DNA of 33,197 bases. Source: an uncultured Bacilli bacterium (GTDB taxonomy: Bacteria; Bacillota_I; Bacilli_A; RF39; UBA660). The position numbers were made by a program, and so were the translations under genes. Within the stretch, counting starts at the first letter, position 1. Each line of letters begins with the position of its first letter. The notes under the pieces were generated by a model, which was given only the letters and a program-made list of their open reading frames with translations, was not told the origin of the DNA and did not search any database. The stretch is taken from contig CAKPAL010000005.1 in NCBI GenBank assembly GCA_934132925.1, forward strand, positions 1 through 33,197, read 5' to 3'. Shown here in pieces: positions 1 to 7,196 of this stretch.

Positions 1-73
<73 letters not shown>

Positions 74-135
74 ATATTTATTAATCATTATTTATAAGTT
101 TTAATTTCCTAGCTACTCAAATTGACATTTTGCTC

Positions 136-150
136 AGTTTTCAAAGAACA
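136..150 (-). promoter_or_regulatory. boxA-like rRNA leader element
   Basis: The minus strand reads TGTTCTTTGAAAACT, the sequence found in front of Bacillota rRNA genes and matching the NusB/S10 boxA antitermination site. Shorter versions (TCTTTGAAAAA) recur at about 353-366 and 499-511, each between one of the tandem rrn promoters and the next. Its role in antitermination is established in related bacteria and inferred here. Confidence 0.7.
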
Positions 151-187
151 ATCTCTTTTTGCATCTTCTTTTTTTCGGTGCATTAAT

Positions 188-216
188 AATATACCAAATA
201 TATTCAACATTGTCAA
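188..216 (-). promoter_or_regulatory. rrn promoter P1 (nearest the 16S gene)
   Basis: The minus strand shows -35 TTGACA (211-216), a 17-base spacer and -10 TATATT (188-193). The start point would be near 181, about 110 bases before mature 16S, leaving room for the boxA leader. Confidence 0.8.
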
Positions 217-399
217 CCATTTTTTTAATTTTTTTAAACTTTTTTAAATTAGATTTAAATCAGTTTTTTGCAAAATAAAAAAACAGTTTAATCAATTTTC
301 AAATACATAATATATTATGCACTGAATGTTAAAATGTTTCCATTTTTTTAATTTTTTCAAAGACACATTCTGAAAGCTTTCTTCGCTTCAGTGATATAT

Positions 400-428
400 A
401 TCATACCACTTAATCTTCAGTTTGTAAA
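400..428 (-). promoter_or_regulatory. rrn promoter P2
   Basis: Minus-strand -35 TTTACA (423-428), 17-base spacer, -10 TATGAT (400-405). A boxA-like CTTTGAAAAA lies downstream at about 353-366. It is one of three promoters in a row driving the rRNA operon. Confidence 0.75.
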
Positions 429-556
429 GTCTTTTTTTTAATTTTTTTAATTTTTTTTACTTTTTATTTATTTAAAGTAAAAAATGGTCATTTTAAACTT
501 TTTCAAAGATACTACTTATGAGGCTTTTTCTATCTTATTTCCCTCACACGATATAT

Positions 557-585
557 ATAGTATCACTTATTTTATTCTTTGTAAA
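557..585 (-). promoter_or_regulatory. rrn promoter P3 (farthest upstream)
   Basis: Minus-strand -35 TTTACA (580-585), 17-base spacer, -10 TACTAT (557-562). The 13 bases AAGACTTTACAAA around the -35 are almost the same as in P2, suggesting that the promoter plus boxA module was duplicated. Confidence 0.7.
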
Positions 586-944
586 GTCTTTTTTTGAAAA
601 AAATCGATTTTTTTGTTATTTTCTTAAATATATGATTAAATATGATAGTTTATAGGCATTTTTGAGATGGCAACGAAGCTTTTTTCATGATTGATATTTT
701 TAATTGGATAGTTTTTAATTGTGCAATAATTTATTTTCTTATTATCTATTATGTATTATTACATATTAAATATAATTAGTAATTTTATAATATATATGAA
801 TTAGCGTTTTAAGATAATGCACTTTTTCTAATCTTCATTAATTTAAAATATATATGTTTTTTGCTTATATATAATAGATATAGTGATATTTTATTTTTAG
901 ACATTCATTATAAGATTATAATAATAATGGATGGCTAAAAATAA
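586..944. other. AT-rich intergenic stretch without recognised genes
   Basis: No open frame with a credible ribosome binding site, no tRNA and no known RNA is visible here. It is extremely AT-rich, with many short TATAAT-like words that mean little at this composition. It separates the rrn promoters from the hairpin at 945-970 and the terminator of the gene at 1066. Confidence 0.6.
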
Positions 945-970
945 CCCAGCAAGACTATAGGCTTGATGGG
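945..970. repeat. Hairpin repeat, unit 1 (AC...GG family)
   Basis: Plus strand: CCCA, G, CAAG, loop ACTATAGG, CTTG, A, TGGG. The two paired blocks are separated by a G/A mismatch. The loop begins AC and ends GG, like the ten other units at 13288-13370, 22499-22551, 25179-25278 and 27279-27342. A second hairpin follows at about 973-1001 (ATAACAAAA with TTTTTGTTAT), as an A-rich hairpin follows the arrays at 25278 and 27342. Confidence 0.5.
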
Positions 971-1027
971 CGATAACAAAATAAAGACAATATTTTTGTT
1001 ATTACTAATATCTTTAATATCTTATAA

Positions 1028-1053
1028 TATTAAAAGAGAAGACATGCTTCTCT
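1028..1053 (-). terminator. Intrinsic terminator of the gene at 1066
   Basis: Minus strand: AGAGAAG, loop CATGT, CTTCTCT, then TTTAATATT. A perfect 7-bp stem with a U-rich tail lies 13 bases after the stop codon of the Ntdp-like gene. Confidence 0.75.
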
Positions 1054-1065
1054 CAGATGATTTTC

Positions 1066-1632
1066 TTACTCATTTGGTAATTCTTTAGCTGAACTTTGAC
1101 TTTGCGCTACTAATTCATCATATTTTTGATGATATGCTTCAATTGTTTTTTTATTAAATGGATCTTCTTTAGCTCTTACCATATCGATTAAGTTTCCTAA
1201 TTCATATTTTAATATGAAATCTAACCTGCTTGAATAGTGCATCTGTTTCTTGTGATAACGGTATTCCATTCGGTCTAATATTTTGAAACTTCCATTTGGG
1301 AATACTCTTAAATCTAGATCGTAATCAATATATTTTATTACTTTCTCATCTATTATATATGGTGTTGCTATATTACAGTAAAAGTATATTCCGTAATCTT
1401 TTAACTGCCCTATTATATTGAACCAGCGATCTTTATAGAAAAACATGATAGCGGGTTCTTTGGTTTTCCATACTCGGCCATCGGAGTCTACTACTGTTGT
1501 TTTGTTATTGCCAAAAACAATATAGTCTTCTTTTATTTCTAACACGACGGCTTCATCCCACTGTCTATGTAGTTTACCATTATGTTTGTAGCAGTGGATT
1601 TCTAATTTGTCTCCTACCTTTATATCATTCAT
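1066..1632 (-). CDS. ntdP: DUF402/Ntdp-type nucleoside di- and triphosphatase
   Basis: This 188-residue protein fits the DUF402 family of Gram-positive nucleoside di- and triphosphatases (Ntdp; YgaC in Bacillus subtilis), which remove phosphate from NTPs and NDPs in the cytoplasm. The family features seen are an N-terminal strand-rich part with GDKLEIHCYKHNGKLHRQW, a central WFNIIGQLKDYGIYFYCNIA segment, and YIDYDLDLRVFPNG, where acidic residues bind the metal in solved relatives. The charged C-terminal helix is also typical. The start is ATG at 1632, because CGAGGT at 1642-1647 is well spaced from it. An in-frame TTG at 1653 would lie at the predicted transcription start and is rejected. The gene is transcribed alone, divergent from the sortase. 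Family confident, exact substrate inferred. Confidence 0.85.
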   Translation of the reverse strand: MNDIKVGDKLEIHCYKHNGKLHRQWDEAVVLEIKEDYIVFGNNKTTVVDSDGRVWKTKEPAIMFFYKDRWFNIIGQLKDYGIYFYCNIATPYIIDEKVIKYIDYDLDLRVFPNGSFKILDRMEYRYHKKQMHYSSRLDFILKYELGNLIDMVRAKEDPFNKKTIEAYHQKYDELVAQSQSSAKELPNE

Positions 1633-1657
1633 ATTTATATAACCTCGTTTCAAATGT

Positions 1658-1686
1658 ATTATACAATATTTTTTTTATAATTACAA
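1658..1686 (-). promoter_or_regulatory. Sigma-A promoter of the Ntdp-like gene
   Basis: Minus strand: -35 TTGTAA (1681-1686), 17-base spacer, -10 TATAAT (1658-1663). The predicted start near 1651 supports translation from the ATG at 1632. Confidence 0.75.
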
Positions 1687-1712
1687 TATTAATATATTTT
1701 TTTTATTTTCTG

Positions 1713-1721
1713 TGTTATAAT
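1713..1721 (+). promoter_or_regulatory. Extended -10 promoter of the sortase gene
   Basis: TG-T-TATAAT: the -10 is at 1716-1721 with the TGn extension before it. No good -35 is seen 17 bases upstream, as is common for extended -10 promoters. It lies 31 bases before the chosen start. Confidence 0.55.
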
Positions 1722-1752
1722 TATTTTAAAGAGTAGAAGGAGGAAAATGAAT

Positions 1753-2790
1753 ATGAAGTTTTTTAATTTATTTATTCTTGGTATTAAAACTATTTTCTTT
1801 ACTTCTATTAAACTTGGTAGATATTTCTTTATTGGTCTTTTGAATATTATTACTTTAATTCCTAAATATTTTATTATTGGGATAAAGTTTATTTTTGGAA
1901 AGAAGGAAAAGGTTAAGACAAGTAAGGAAAATAAGAAATTATCGATGTATATCATTGGTACTTCTACTTGTATTTATCTTATTTGTGTATTTTTATTTAG
2001 TAGATGGTATGTTCAAGGTCTTAAGATTAAATATTTAACTGATGATATTATTAACTCTACCGATATTATTGAAAAGGACAATACTAATAATGATAATACT
2101 GTTAATAAACCTGATAATGATAATCCTAGTGATGGAGAAAATGGAGATAATGATACTCCTTCGAATAATGATAATTATGTTTATTATCCTAATGACTACT
2201 GGGATTATTTGAATGTTCCTTTTATGAATGTTAATTTTGATGAGTTACTTAAAAAGAATAGTGATACTGTTGGTTGGATTAGGGTTGATGGTACTAAAGT
2301 TAATTATCCTATTGTTCAATATACGGATAATAGTTATTATTTATCACATGCTTTTAATAAGAGTGATAATCAAGGTGGATGGATTTTTGCTGATTATAGG
2401 GTTAATTTTAAAGATTTTGGTCGTAATACGATTATATATGGACATAACATGAATAATAAAACGATGTTTGGTTCGATTCCTAATATGCTTTATAATAGTT
2501 ATTTGAGTAATAGTAGTAATTATTTTATTAAGATATCTACTCCTAGTTCTAATTCTATATGGAAAGTTTTCTCGGTATATACTACAGTACCTGATACTTA
2601 TTATTTGAGAACTAATTTTAAAGATGTACCTTATGATAAGTTTTTGGATAATCTCAAGAGTAAGAGTATTTATGATTTTGGTGTTGAGGTTGGTTCTAAC
2701 GATAAGATACTTACTTTATCTACTTGTGATAATTCTGGTACTAAAAGGGTGGCTGTTCATGCTAAAATGATTAGTATTGAGTATAAATAA
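1753..2790 (+). CDS. srtB: Class B sortase, membrane-anchored transpeptidase
   Basis: Sortases cut a sorting signal on surface proteins and join them to cell-wall peptide or to pilins outside the membrane. Counting from an upstream ATG at 1747, this protein has hydrophobic N-terminal segments (about 5-50), a clear membrane span (68-88), an Asn/Asp-rich linker (105-145) and a sortase B domain from about 155 to the end. The catalytic set is visible: His in YGHN (about 233), Cys in TLSTC (about 327) and Arg in GTKR (about 334); VGWIRVDGTKVNYPIVQ is typical of class B. AAGGAGG at 1737-1743 is only 3 bases from the ATG at 1747 but 9 from the ATG at 1753, so the latter is preferred. No substrate with a sorting signal lies in this window. 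The gene has its own promoter and terminator. Confidence 0.9.
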   Translation: MKFFNLFILGIKTIFFTSIKLGRYFFIGLLNIITLIPKYFIIGIKFIFGKKEKVKTSKENKKLSMYIIGTSTCIYLICVFLFSRWYVQGLKIKYLTDDIINSTDIIEKDNTNNDNTVNKPDNDNPSDGENGDNDTPSNNDNYVYYPNDYWDYLNVPFMNVNFDELLKKNSDTVGWIRVDGTKVNYPIVQYTDNSYYLSHAFNKSDNQGGWIFADYRVNFKDFGRNTIIYGHNMNNKTMFGSIPNMLYNSYLSNSSNYFIKISTPSSNSIWKVFSVYTTVPDTYYLRTNFKDVPYDKFLDNLKSKSIYDFGVEVGSNDKILTLSTCDNSGTKRVAVHAKMISIEYK

Positions 2791-2805
2791 TTTTATTTTA
2801 TTGTT

Positions 2806-2841
2806 ACACTGTAAGTTTTATGATCTTACAGTGTTATTTTT
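2806..2841 (+). terminator. Intrinsic terminator of the sortase gene
   Basis: A perfect 10-bp stem, ACACTGTAAG (2806-2815) with CTTACAGTGT (2825-2834), is followed by TATTTTTA, 15 bases after the stop codon. Confidence 0.8.
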
Positions 2842-2920
2842 AGCCAATAGTCTAAAAATAAATATCAACCATATTTATTATATTCGGGGTGAATGTTATA
2901 TACTTTTTTGCATATTTTTA

Positions 2921-2949
2921 TTTACAAATGCTTTAAAATGTGATATTAT
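2921..2949 (+). promoter_or_regulatory. Promoter of tRNA-Trp
   Basis: -35 TTTACA (2921-2926), 17-base spacer, extended -10 TG-A-TATTAT (hexamer 2944-2949). The start would fall about 12 bases before the tRNA. Confidence 0.75.
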
Positions 2950-2967
2950 TTATTTGTACCAATTACT

Positions 2968-3041
2968 AGGGGATTAGTTAAATGGTATAATAATGGTCTC
3001 CAAAACCACTGTTGGGAGTTCGATTCTCTCATCCCCTGCCA
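2968..3041 (+). tRNA. trnW: tRNA-Trp (anticodon CCA)
   Basis: The cloverleaf can be folded by eye: acceptor stem AGGGGAT with ATCCCCT, D arm around TTAAATGGTATAA, anticodon stem ATGGT with ACCAC around loop CTCCAAA (anticodon CCA), and T arm GGGAG-TTCGATT-CTCTC. The 3' CCA end is encoded. It is a single-gene unit with its own promoter and terminator. The CCA anticodon fits UGG-only tryptophan coding, so UGA is a stop in this genome. Confidence 0.97.
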
Positions 3042-3053
3042 TATTGTTAGTTA

Positions 3054-3077
3054 ACTCCATTTAATGGAGTTTTTTTA
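3054..3077 (+). terminator. Intrinsic terminator of tRNA-Trp
   Basis: ACTCCAT, loop TTA, ATGGAGT (3054-3070), then TTTTTTAT: a perfect 7-bp stem with a U-tract directly behind the tRNA. Confidence 0.85.
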
Positions 3078-3078
3078 T

Positions 3079-3109
3079 ATTAAAAAGTACCTAATGTTTT
3101 TTAGGTACT
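3079..3109 (-). terminator. Intrinsic terminator overlapping the yidD end
   Basis: Minus strand: AGTACCTAA, six-base loop, TTAGGTACT, TTTTTAAT. The 9-bp stem includes the last codons and stop of yidD. It faces the tRNA terminator, so the two units converge cleanly. Confidence 0.8.
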
Positions 3110-3312
3110 GGATCATAGGTATATTTATTTTTAGTAAAAGGGTTACATTTTAATAATCTTTTGGTGCCTAGATATAAGCCCTTAGTTAAGCCATGAACTT
3201 CTAAAGCTTCGATCATATAGTTAGAACATGTTGGCATGTACTTACAACTATCATGAGCTTTGAATGGTATACTTTGATATTTTTTGATTATCTTTATTAA
3301 TATATTTTTCAT
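3091..3312 (-). CDS. yidD: YidD, membrane protein insertion efficiency factor
   Basis: This 73-residue protein of normal family length shows the YidD signature: an N-terminal amphipathic helix with KKYQSIPFKAHDSCKYMPTC, the conserved Cys-rich core CKYMPTCSNYMIEAL, the GLTKGLYLGTKRLLKCNPF block and the final DPVP. YidD acts at the inner face of the membrane with the YidC/Sec insertion route. In most bacteria the gene sits beside rnpA and yidC; here it instead follows a membrane-only ABC transporter gene, 33 bases downstream. The ribosome binding site is weak (GTGATG, 4 bases from the ATG). Confidence 0.93.
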   Translation of the reverse strand: MKNILIKIIKKYQSIPFKAHDSCKYMPTCSNYMIEALEVHGLTKGLYLGTKRLLKCNPFTKNKYTYDPVPKKH

Positions 3313-3345
3313 TTACATCACGTTTTTATTTTATCATAGTTAATT

Positions 3346-4275
3346 TTAGTTTGCAACGTTTTCTTTCATAGTTATTTTATTTAGTCTTGTTAGTGATACA
3401 GTGAAACTTTGGTAGTCTGCTGTTATTGTGCCTAGTACTTCAAAGTTTGATAGTATTTTGTCATAATAACTATATATTAATAGTATTGTTCCTATTTCGA
3501 TATTTCCAATACTTACTAAATGGATAGAATATAGTATTATTATATATCTTGATACTTCAATCACCCCTAATACAAAATATATTATCCCTTGTATTACGAC
3601 ATTATATTTATAGTTGGCTCTTAAATATGTTTTGTTGTCTTTACTTAATAAATTCATTGTACTTGTAATGGTACTTTTTTTGTCCGCTAATGCAGAATAT
3701 AATTTATGAAGCATTATTGTTTTATTGTCTAGTGATGATTTTCTTTTAATATTTAATTTTTGAACTCTTTTACCGGCTTTTATATATACTATGACCATAA
3801 GAATCGAGATAGTGATAGTGATTATAAAAATGGTAAAGTTAAAACTTATGAAATAGGCATAAATTATGAAAAACTCTATTATTTGAAATACTCTGGTTAC
3901 GAGATTACAAAGAAAGTTACATATTATATCTATGTCATTATTTAATATATTGGTATATTCTCCTAGATTTATTTTATTTATGTTTTTAGTTTCAGAAATA
4001 GTGATGGTTGTATAATCAGTATATATTTTATTATACAAGGTATACCATACTTTTTGATTTAGATATGACCATAGGTAGTAGAATAATGATAATAGTAGCG
4101 TTATTATTATTAGGTAATACCCTACTTTATAGTTACCATCGGTTACTTCATTTATTGTTTTACTCCAAAATACTGGAATAACTAGAGCTAGTCCTTGAAT
4201 AAAAAGAGAAGTAACTATCTTATGGGTTACTTCTTTTTTTGATGTTTTAATTATTTTTTTTATTTGTGAGAACAT
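3346..4275 (-). CDS. ABC exporter membrane domain without an ATPase domain
   Basis: This 309-residue protein matches the type 1 ABC exporter membrane domain. It has about six membrane spans (near 20-40, 52-70, 130-150, 152-170, 230-250 and 255-275) with long cytoplasmic helices between them (NIKRKSSLDNKTIMLHK region). It ends right after the LTRLNKITMKE segment, where the linker to the nucleotide-binding domain begins in full-length exporters. No Walker A, signature or Walker B motif is present, and only 33 bases separate it from yidD, so the ATPase part is absent. It may pair with an ATPase encoded elsewhere or be a decayed copy. Its AGGAGG lies inside the end of pduL and its ATG follows the pduL stop by one base, so the two genes are translationally coupled. 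Confidence 0.75.
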   Translation of the reverse strand: MFSQIKKIIKTSKKEVTHKIVTSLFIQGLALVIPVFWSKTINEVTDGNYKVGYYLIIITLLLSLFYYLWSYLNQKVWYTLYNKIYTDYTTITISETKNINKINLGEYTNILNNDIDIICNFLCNLVTRVFQIIEFFIIYAYFISFNFTIFIITITISILMVIVYIKAGKRVQKLNIKRKSSLDNKTIMLHKLYSALADKKSTITSTMNLLSKDNKTYLRANYKYNVVIQGIIYFVLGVIEVSRYIIILYSIHLVSIGNIEIGTILLIYSYYDKILSNFEVLGTITADYQSFTVSLTRLNKITMKENVAN

Positions 4276-4276
4276 G

Positions 4277-4831
4277 TTAATCCTCCTTTAATATGGCCAC
4301 ACTTTCATTTGTTATATTATGTCTTAAGGCATCATCTTTATTGATATGTAATTCTGTTTTAAAGTTATCATCTATTTTGATATGAACATTATCTATCGGT
4401 TCACCATTTATAGTAACTGTGACGATATCATCTTCTTTAAAACCTTTTTTATCTCTAGTATTAATATGGATGTGTCTATTGGCAATTATACATATATTTT
4501 GTTTGGTTATTTCACCTTTAGGACCAATAATAGTCATCGTTTCAGATTTTGCTAAATCTTTGGAATTTCTTACAGGAGGATTTTTTCCAAAGTATTCTTT
4601 ATCTTCTTCTAGTACTTCTACTTGAGTGTAGCTTCTAACAGGGCCCACTATTCTTACATGTTCTTTGATGTTTTTGGCTGTTTTTAAGGTTACTGTTTCC
4701 TCAGTAGCAAATTGTCCTGGTTGGTATAAATAGTTTCTTGGAGTTAATTGATAGTCTTTACCAAATAGGATATCTACATCTTCTTTAGTTAAATGAACAT
4801 GTCTATTCGATATTCCAACTTTTATTTGCAT
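4277..4831 (-). CDS. pduL: PduL-type phosphate acyltransferase
   Basis: PduL moves an acyl group between CoA and phosphate (acetyl-CoA or propanoyl-CoA plus phosphate to acyl phosphate plus CoA). With acetate kinase this yields ATP in fermentation. The protein has 184 residues and shows the paired metal-binding motifs SNRHVHL (about 8-14) and IANRHIHI (about 119-126), plus LTPRNYLYQPGQFA and VRIVGPVRSYTQVE. ATG at 4831 is chosen because GAAGGTG (4838-4844) is 6 bases upstream; a GTG at 4840 overlaps that site. No microcompartment genes are near, so a general phosphotransacetylase role is likely. It is co-transcribed with the ABC half-transporter. Confidence 0.92.
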   Translation of the reverse strand: MQIKVGISNRHVHLTKEDVDILFGKDYQLTPRNYLYQPGQFATEETVTLKTAKNIKEHVRIVGPVRSYTQVEVLEEDKEYFGKNPPVRNSKDLAKSETMTIIGPKGEITKQNICIIANRHIHINTRDKKGFKEDDIVTVTINGEPIDNVHIKIDDNFKTELHINKDDALRHNITNESVAILKED

Positions 4832-4850
4832 TATTATCACCTTCGTTTTT

Positions 4851-4879
4851 ATTATAATTTTATTTTTTTTCTTTGTAAA
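4851..4879 (-). promoter_or_regulatory. Sigma-A promoter of pduL
   Basis: Minus strand: -35 TTTACA (4874-4879), 17-base spacer, -10 TATAAT (4851-4856). Confidence 0.75.
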
Positions 4880-4911
4880 GGGGAAGGATTATTAATTGAC
4901 ATATTTTTTAG

Positions 4912-4939
4912 TTATAGTGTAAAAGCTACTTCATATATT
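4912..4939 (+). promoter_or_regulatory. Possible mother-cell (SigE/SigK-type) promoter of gerQ
   Basis: TTATAGT (4912-4918), a 13-base spacer and CATATATT (4932-4939) resemble the sigma-E layout (ATA-rich -35, about 14 bases, CATAnnnT). No good sigma-A promoter is seen: the TTGACA at 4896 is too far from any -10. The predicted start would be close to the ribosome binding site, which is a weakness. Confidence 0.3.
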
Positions 4940-4958
4940 TATATTGAGAGGTGATATT

Positions 4959-5327
4959 ATGAATAATGGTTACTATCAAAATCCTGTATTTCCAGGTACA
5001 CCACTTAATAATGGTGCTATTCCAAATCAACAAAGTGTCCCTAGTTATGAAATGACACAAACTAATGTGACTCCTACAACATCGGAACAATCTTATATTG
5101 AGAATATTTTAAGATTAAATAGAGGTAAGAAAGCTAAGTTTCATATTACTGTACCCGGTTCTAAAGAATGGCAAGACAGGGTATTTGAAGGTATAATTGA
5201 ACAATCCGGTAGAGATCATATTATTGTTTCTAATCCTTCAACTGGAGAATGGTATTTAATTTTAATGATTTATTTAGACTTTGTTACTTTTGATGAGTCT
5301 ATTAACTTTATTAAAGACTTTACATAA
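4959..5327 (+). CDS. gerQ: GerQ, spore coat protein
   Basis: GerQ is an inner spore-coat protein cross-linked by transglutaminase in Bacillus and needed for normal germination because it places the cortex enzyme CwlJ. This protein (122 residues) has the usual layout: a low-complexity N-terminal part rich in Asn, Pro, Gln and Tyr (about 1-42), then the conserved domain with SYIENILRLNRGKKAKFH, GIIEQSGRDHIIVSNP and WYLILMIYLDFVTFDE. ATG at 4959 follows GAGAGGTGATATT; a TTG at 4944 lies before that binding site and is rejected. With sigG in the same window, it shows that the organism carries sporulation genes. Confidence 0.93.
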   Translation: MNNGYYQNPVFPGTPLNNGAIPNQQSVPSYEMTQTNVTPTTSEQSYIENILRLNRGKKAKFHITVPGSKEWQDRVFEGIIEQSGRDHIIVSNPSTGEWYLILMIYLDFVTFDESINFIKDFT

Positions 5328-5353
5328 ATAATACGATTTTGTATTATTTTTTT
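5328..5353 (+). terminator. Intrinsic terminator of gerQ
   Basis: ATAATAC (5328-5334), loop GATTTT, GTATTAT (5341-5347), then a T-run. It begins at the gerQ stop codon. Confidence 0.75.
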
Positions 5354-5372
5354 CTTTATCTATTTTTTGTTA

Positions 5373-5401
5373 TTGAAATATTGTTACTATTTTGTTATAA
5401 T
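5373..5401 (+). promoter_or_regulatory. Sigma-A promoter of the lemA-like gene
   Basis: -35 TTGAAA (5373-5378), 17-base spacer, extended -10 TG-T-TATAAT (hexamer 5396-5401). Confidence 0.75.
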
Positions 5402-5420
5402 TTATTTAGGATGTGAAATT

Positions 5421-5969
5421 ATGGAAGGTGTAATGATTTTTATTTTTATTATTATTCTACTTATTTGTGGATGTGCTATTTTTTATGCTACTATCTACAA
5501 TCGATTCCAGGAATATATTATTAGAATTAACGAAGTTGAGAGTATGATTGATGGATATTTGAGAAATAAGTATGATCTTATTAATAAATGTATTCCAATA
5601 GTTAAAAATGATATAAAAGATGATAGAGAATTATTTGGAGAAATAGTTAAACTTAGGAGTAGAAAAATTGGTAATTTTGAACTTTATAGAGTTTTAATTA
5701 GAGCCTCCAACGAACTTAATGGATTAAAGCATGAGTTTTCTAGTCTTGAGAATAATGATGAATTAAAAAAAATCTGCAAACAAATTGAAGATATTGATAC
5801 TAAAATAGATAATTCTACACAATATTATAATGATAATATTTCTATTTATAATTCTTTACTTAAGAAATTTCCTAGTAATATTGTTGCTATTTTTGGTAAG
5901 TATAAAGAAAAACTTTTCTTTGATAGAAAAGATATGAATGATGATGATTATGACGATTTTAAGTTATAG
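5421..5969 (+). CDS. lemA: LemA family membrane-anchored protein
   Basis: This protein (182 residues) has one N-terminal membrane span (about 5-24) followed by a long helical domain of the LemA type. The recognisable points are YNRFQEYIIRINEVESMIDGY with KYDLINKCIPIVKND, a central ASNELNGLKHEF block and the late signature YYNDNISIYNSLLKKFPSNI, where LemA proteins carry YN..V..YN...FP. The C-terminus is acidic (MNDDDYDDF). LemA proteins sit with N-out topology in the membrane; their function is poorly defined. ATG at 5421 follows GGATGTGA; a start at 5367 would lie inside the promoter. Confidence 0.8.
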   Translation: MEGVMIFIFIIILLICGCAIFYATIYNRFQEYIIRINEVESMIDGYLRNKYDLINKCIPIVKNDIKDDRELFGEIVKLRSRKIGNFELYRVLIRASNELNGLKHEFSSLENNDELKKICKQIEDIDTKIDNSTQYYNDNISIYNSLLKKFPSNIVAIFGKYKEKLFFDRKDMNDDDYDDFKL

Positions 5970-5976
5970 TCTTTTT

Positions 5977-6471
5977 TTATTTTGTTATTATGGTTATGAT
6001 AAAGTCTAATGATGTAATAAAAATTAATATGTAAGTTAACTCTTTAGGTATTAATTTGATTATTTTATCAATAAATGGTTTTATGATATAGGTTGTCAGT
6101 AAGCCATATATACCCCATACTCCTATATACTCGAGGCAAACATACTTACCAATATGGTATTTTTTATCGGTATAGTTCCACATATCTACATTAAATATTA
6201 GATGACATAAATGACCGCAAGTGAATTCTACTATAGAAAGAATAATGGTATATATTAGAAATGATATTATTATTTTAGGTATTTTAGAGAGATGGATTTT
6301 GTCAATTATATATTTATTAGTTAATAAAAGAACTATCCCACCTACTCCATATACTAATGTTATAGGGCCATTTAAAACACCACTTGGTTTTAATTTGGTA
6401 TTTTTAAAGATAGTACTTTCAATAATAAAACCTAATAATGAATATAAGAAAAAAGAGTTTATATAGTACAT
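5977..6471 (-). CDS. Putative ABC-transporter type IV (CmpB-like) membrane protein
   Basis: This 164-residue protein has about five membrane spans and matches the PF06541 family often labelled putative ABC transporter permease. The family pattern is visible: FFLYSLLGFIIES at the start, LKPSGVLNGPITLVYGVGG, a mid segment with EFTCGHL, then MWNYTDKKYHIGKYVCLEY and WGIYGLL. No ATPase is adjacent, and the transport assignment of the family is weak, so treat it as a membrane protein of unknown role. TAGGTGATATA precedes the ATG. It converges with the lemA-like gene, leaving 7 bases between their stops. Confidence 0.7.
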   Translation of the reverse strand: MYYINSFFLYSLLGFIIESTIFKNTKLKPSGVLNGPITLVYGVGGIVLLLTNKYIIDKIHLSKIPKIIISFLIYTIILSIVEFTCGHLCHLIFNVDMWNYTDKKYHIGKYVCLEYIGVWGIYGLLTTYIIKPFIDKIIKLIPKELTYILIFITSLDFIITIITK

Positions 6472-6513
6472 TATATCACCTATTATATGGTACCTATATT
6501 TTACTCTTTTATA

Positions 6514-7182
6514 CTATTTTACAGTGAAATCGATTTCTTTTATGCCATGCTCCTTTAAAAAAGTATTTGTTTTAGAAAAGGGTCTACTGCCAAAGAAACC
6601 ATAATTACATGAGAATGGTGATGGATGAGTGGCCTCCAACACAAGATGGTTTGGGTTAGTTATAAGACTTTTTTTACTTCTGGCAAAGTTGCCCCATAGA
6701 ATAAAGACAACGGGGGTATTTTTTTCGTTTACTTTCTTGATGATGGCATCAGTAAAATTTTCCCAGCCAAGATTTTTATGAGAGGCCGGTTTGTCTTTTT
6801 CGACAGTTAAAACGGAGTTTAATAGTAATACTCCTTCTTTAGCCCAGCATGTTAAGTCTCCTTTATCGGAAATAGGAATATTTAAATCACTATTTAATTC
6901 TTTATATATATTTTTTAGAGATGGTGGTAACTTAACTCCATTATTTACCGCAAAGGCTAGTCCATTGGCCTCTCCTACTCCGTGATATGGATCTTGTCCT
7001 AATATAACTACTTTGACATTATCGTAGTCAGTTAATGATAAAGCCCTCAATATATAATTTTTTGGTGGAAAAATTGGTCTTTCTTTATAGGCTTTGTTTA
7101 TATATAATACGATCTTTTTAAAGTAATCTTTTTGATATTCTTCCTCTAATATTTCATCCCATTTGTTTCCTACTAACTGCAT
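6514..7182 (-). CDS. ung: Uracil-DNA glycosylase (family 1)
   Basis: Ung removes uracil from DNA and starts base excision repair. The protein has 222 residues, the usual length, with the water-activating loop GQDPYHG (Asp64, His67), the PPSLKNIYKEL segment, LLLNSVLTVE and the leucine-loop motif HPSPFS (His186). The ribosome binding site AAGGAG is well placed before ATG 7182. It lies 14 bases after a pilin-like gene and is probably co-transcribed with it. A second uracil-glycosylase-family gene is present at 28850. Confidence 0.97.
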   Translation of the reverse strand: MQLVGNKWDEILEEEYQKDYFKKIVLYINKAYKERPIFPPKNYILRALSLTDYDNVKVVILGQDPYHGVGEANGLAFAVNNGVKLPPSLKNIYKELNSDLNIPISDKGDLTCWAKEGVLLLNSVLTVEKDKPASHKNLGWENFTDAIIKKVNEKNTPVVFILWGNFARSKKSLITNPNHLVLEATHPSPFSCNYGFFGSRPFSKTNTFLKEHGIKEIDFTVK

Positions 7183-7196
7183 AATTATTCTCCTTC

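Noticed and set aside
925..1001. Riboswitch-like folded region (CCCAG...TGGG followed by a second hairpin)
   Set aside because: It matches no riboswitch consensus I can recall and does not lie in front of a gene on either strand; the loop pattern groups it with the hairpin family instead.
2777..2977. Open frame between the sortase and tRNA-Trp
   Set aside because: It runs through the sortase terminator and the tRNA promoter, lacks a ribosome binding site and has no coding character.
2968..3041. Mycoplasma-type code with UGA as tryptophan
   Set aside because: The only tRNA-Trp has anticodon CCA, and TGA ends lspA exactly where the family ends.
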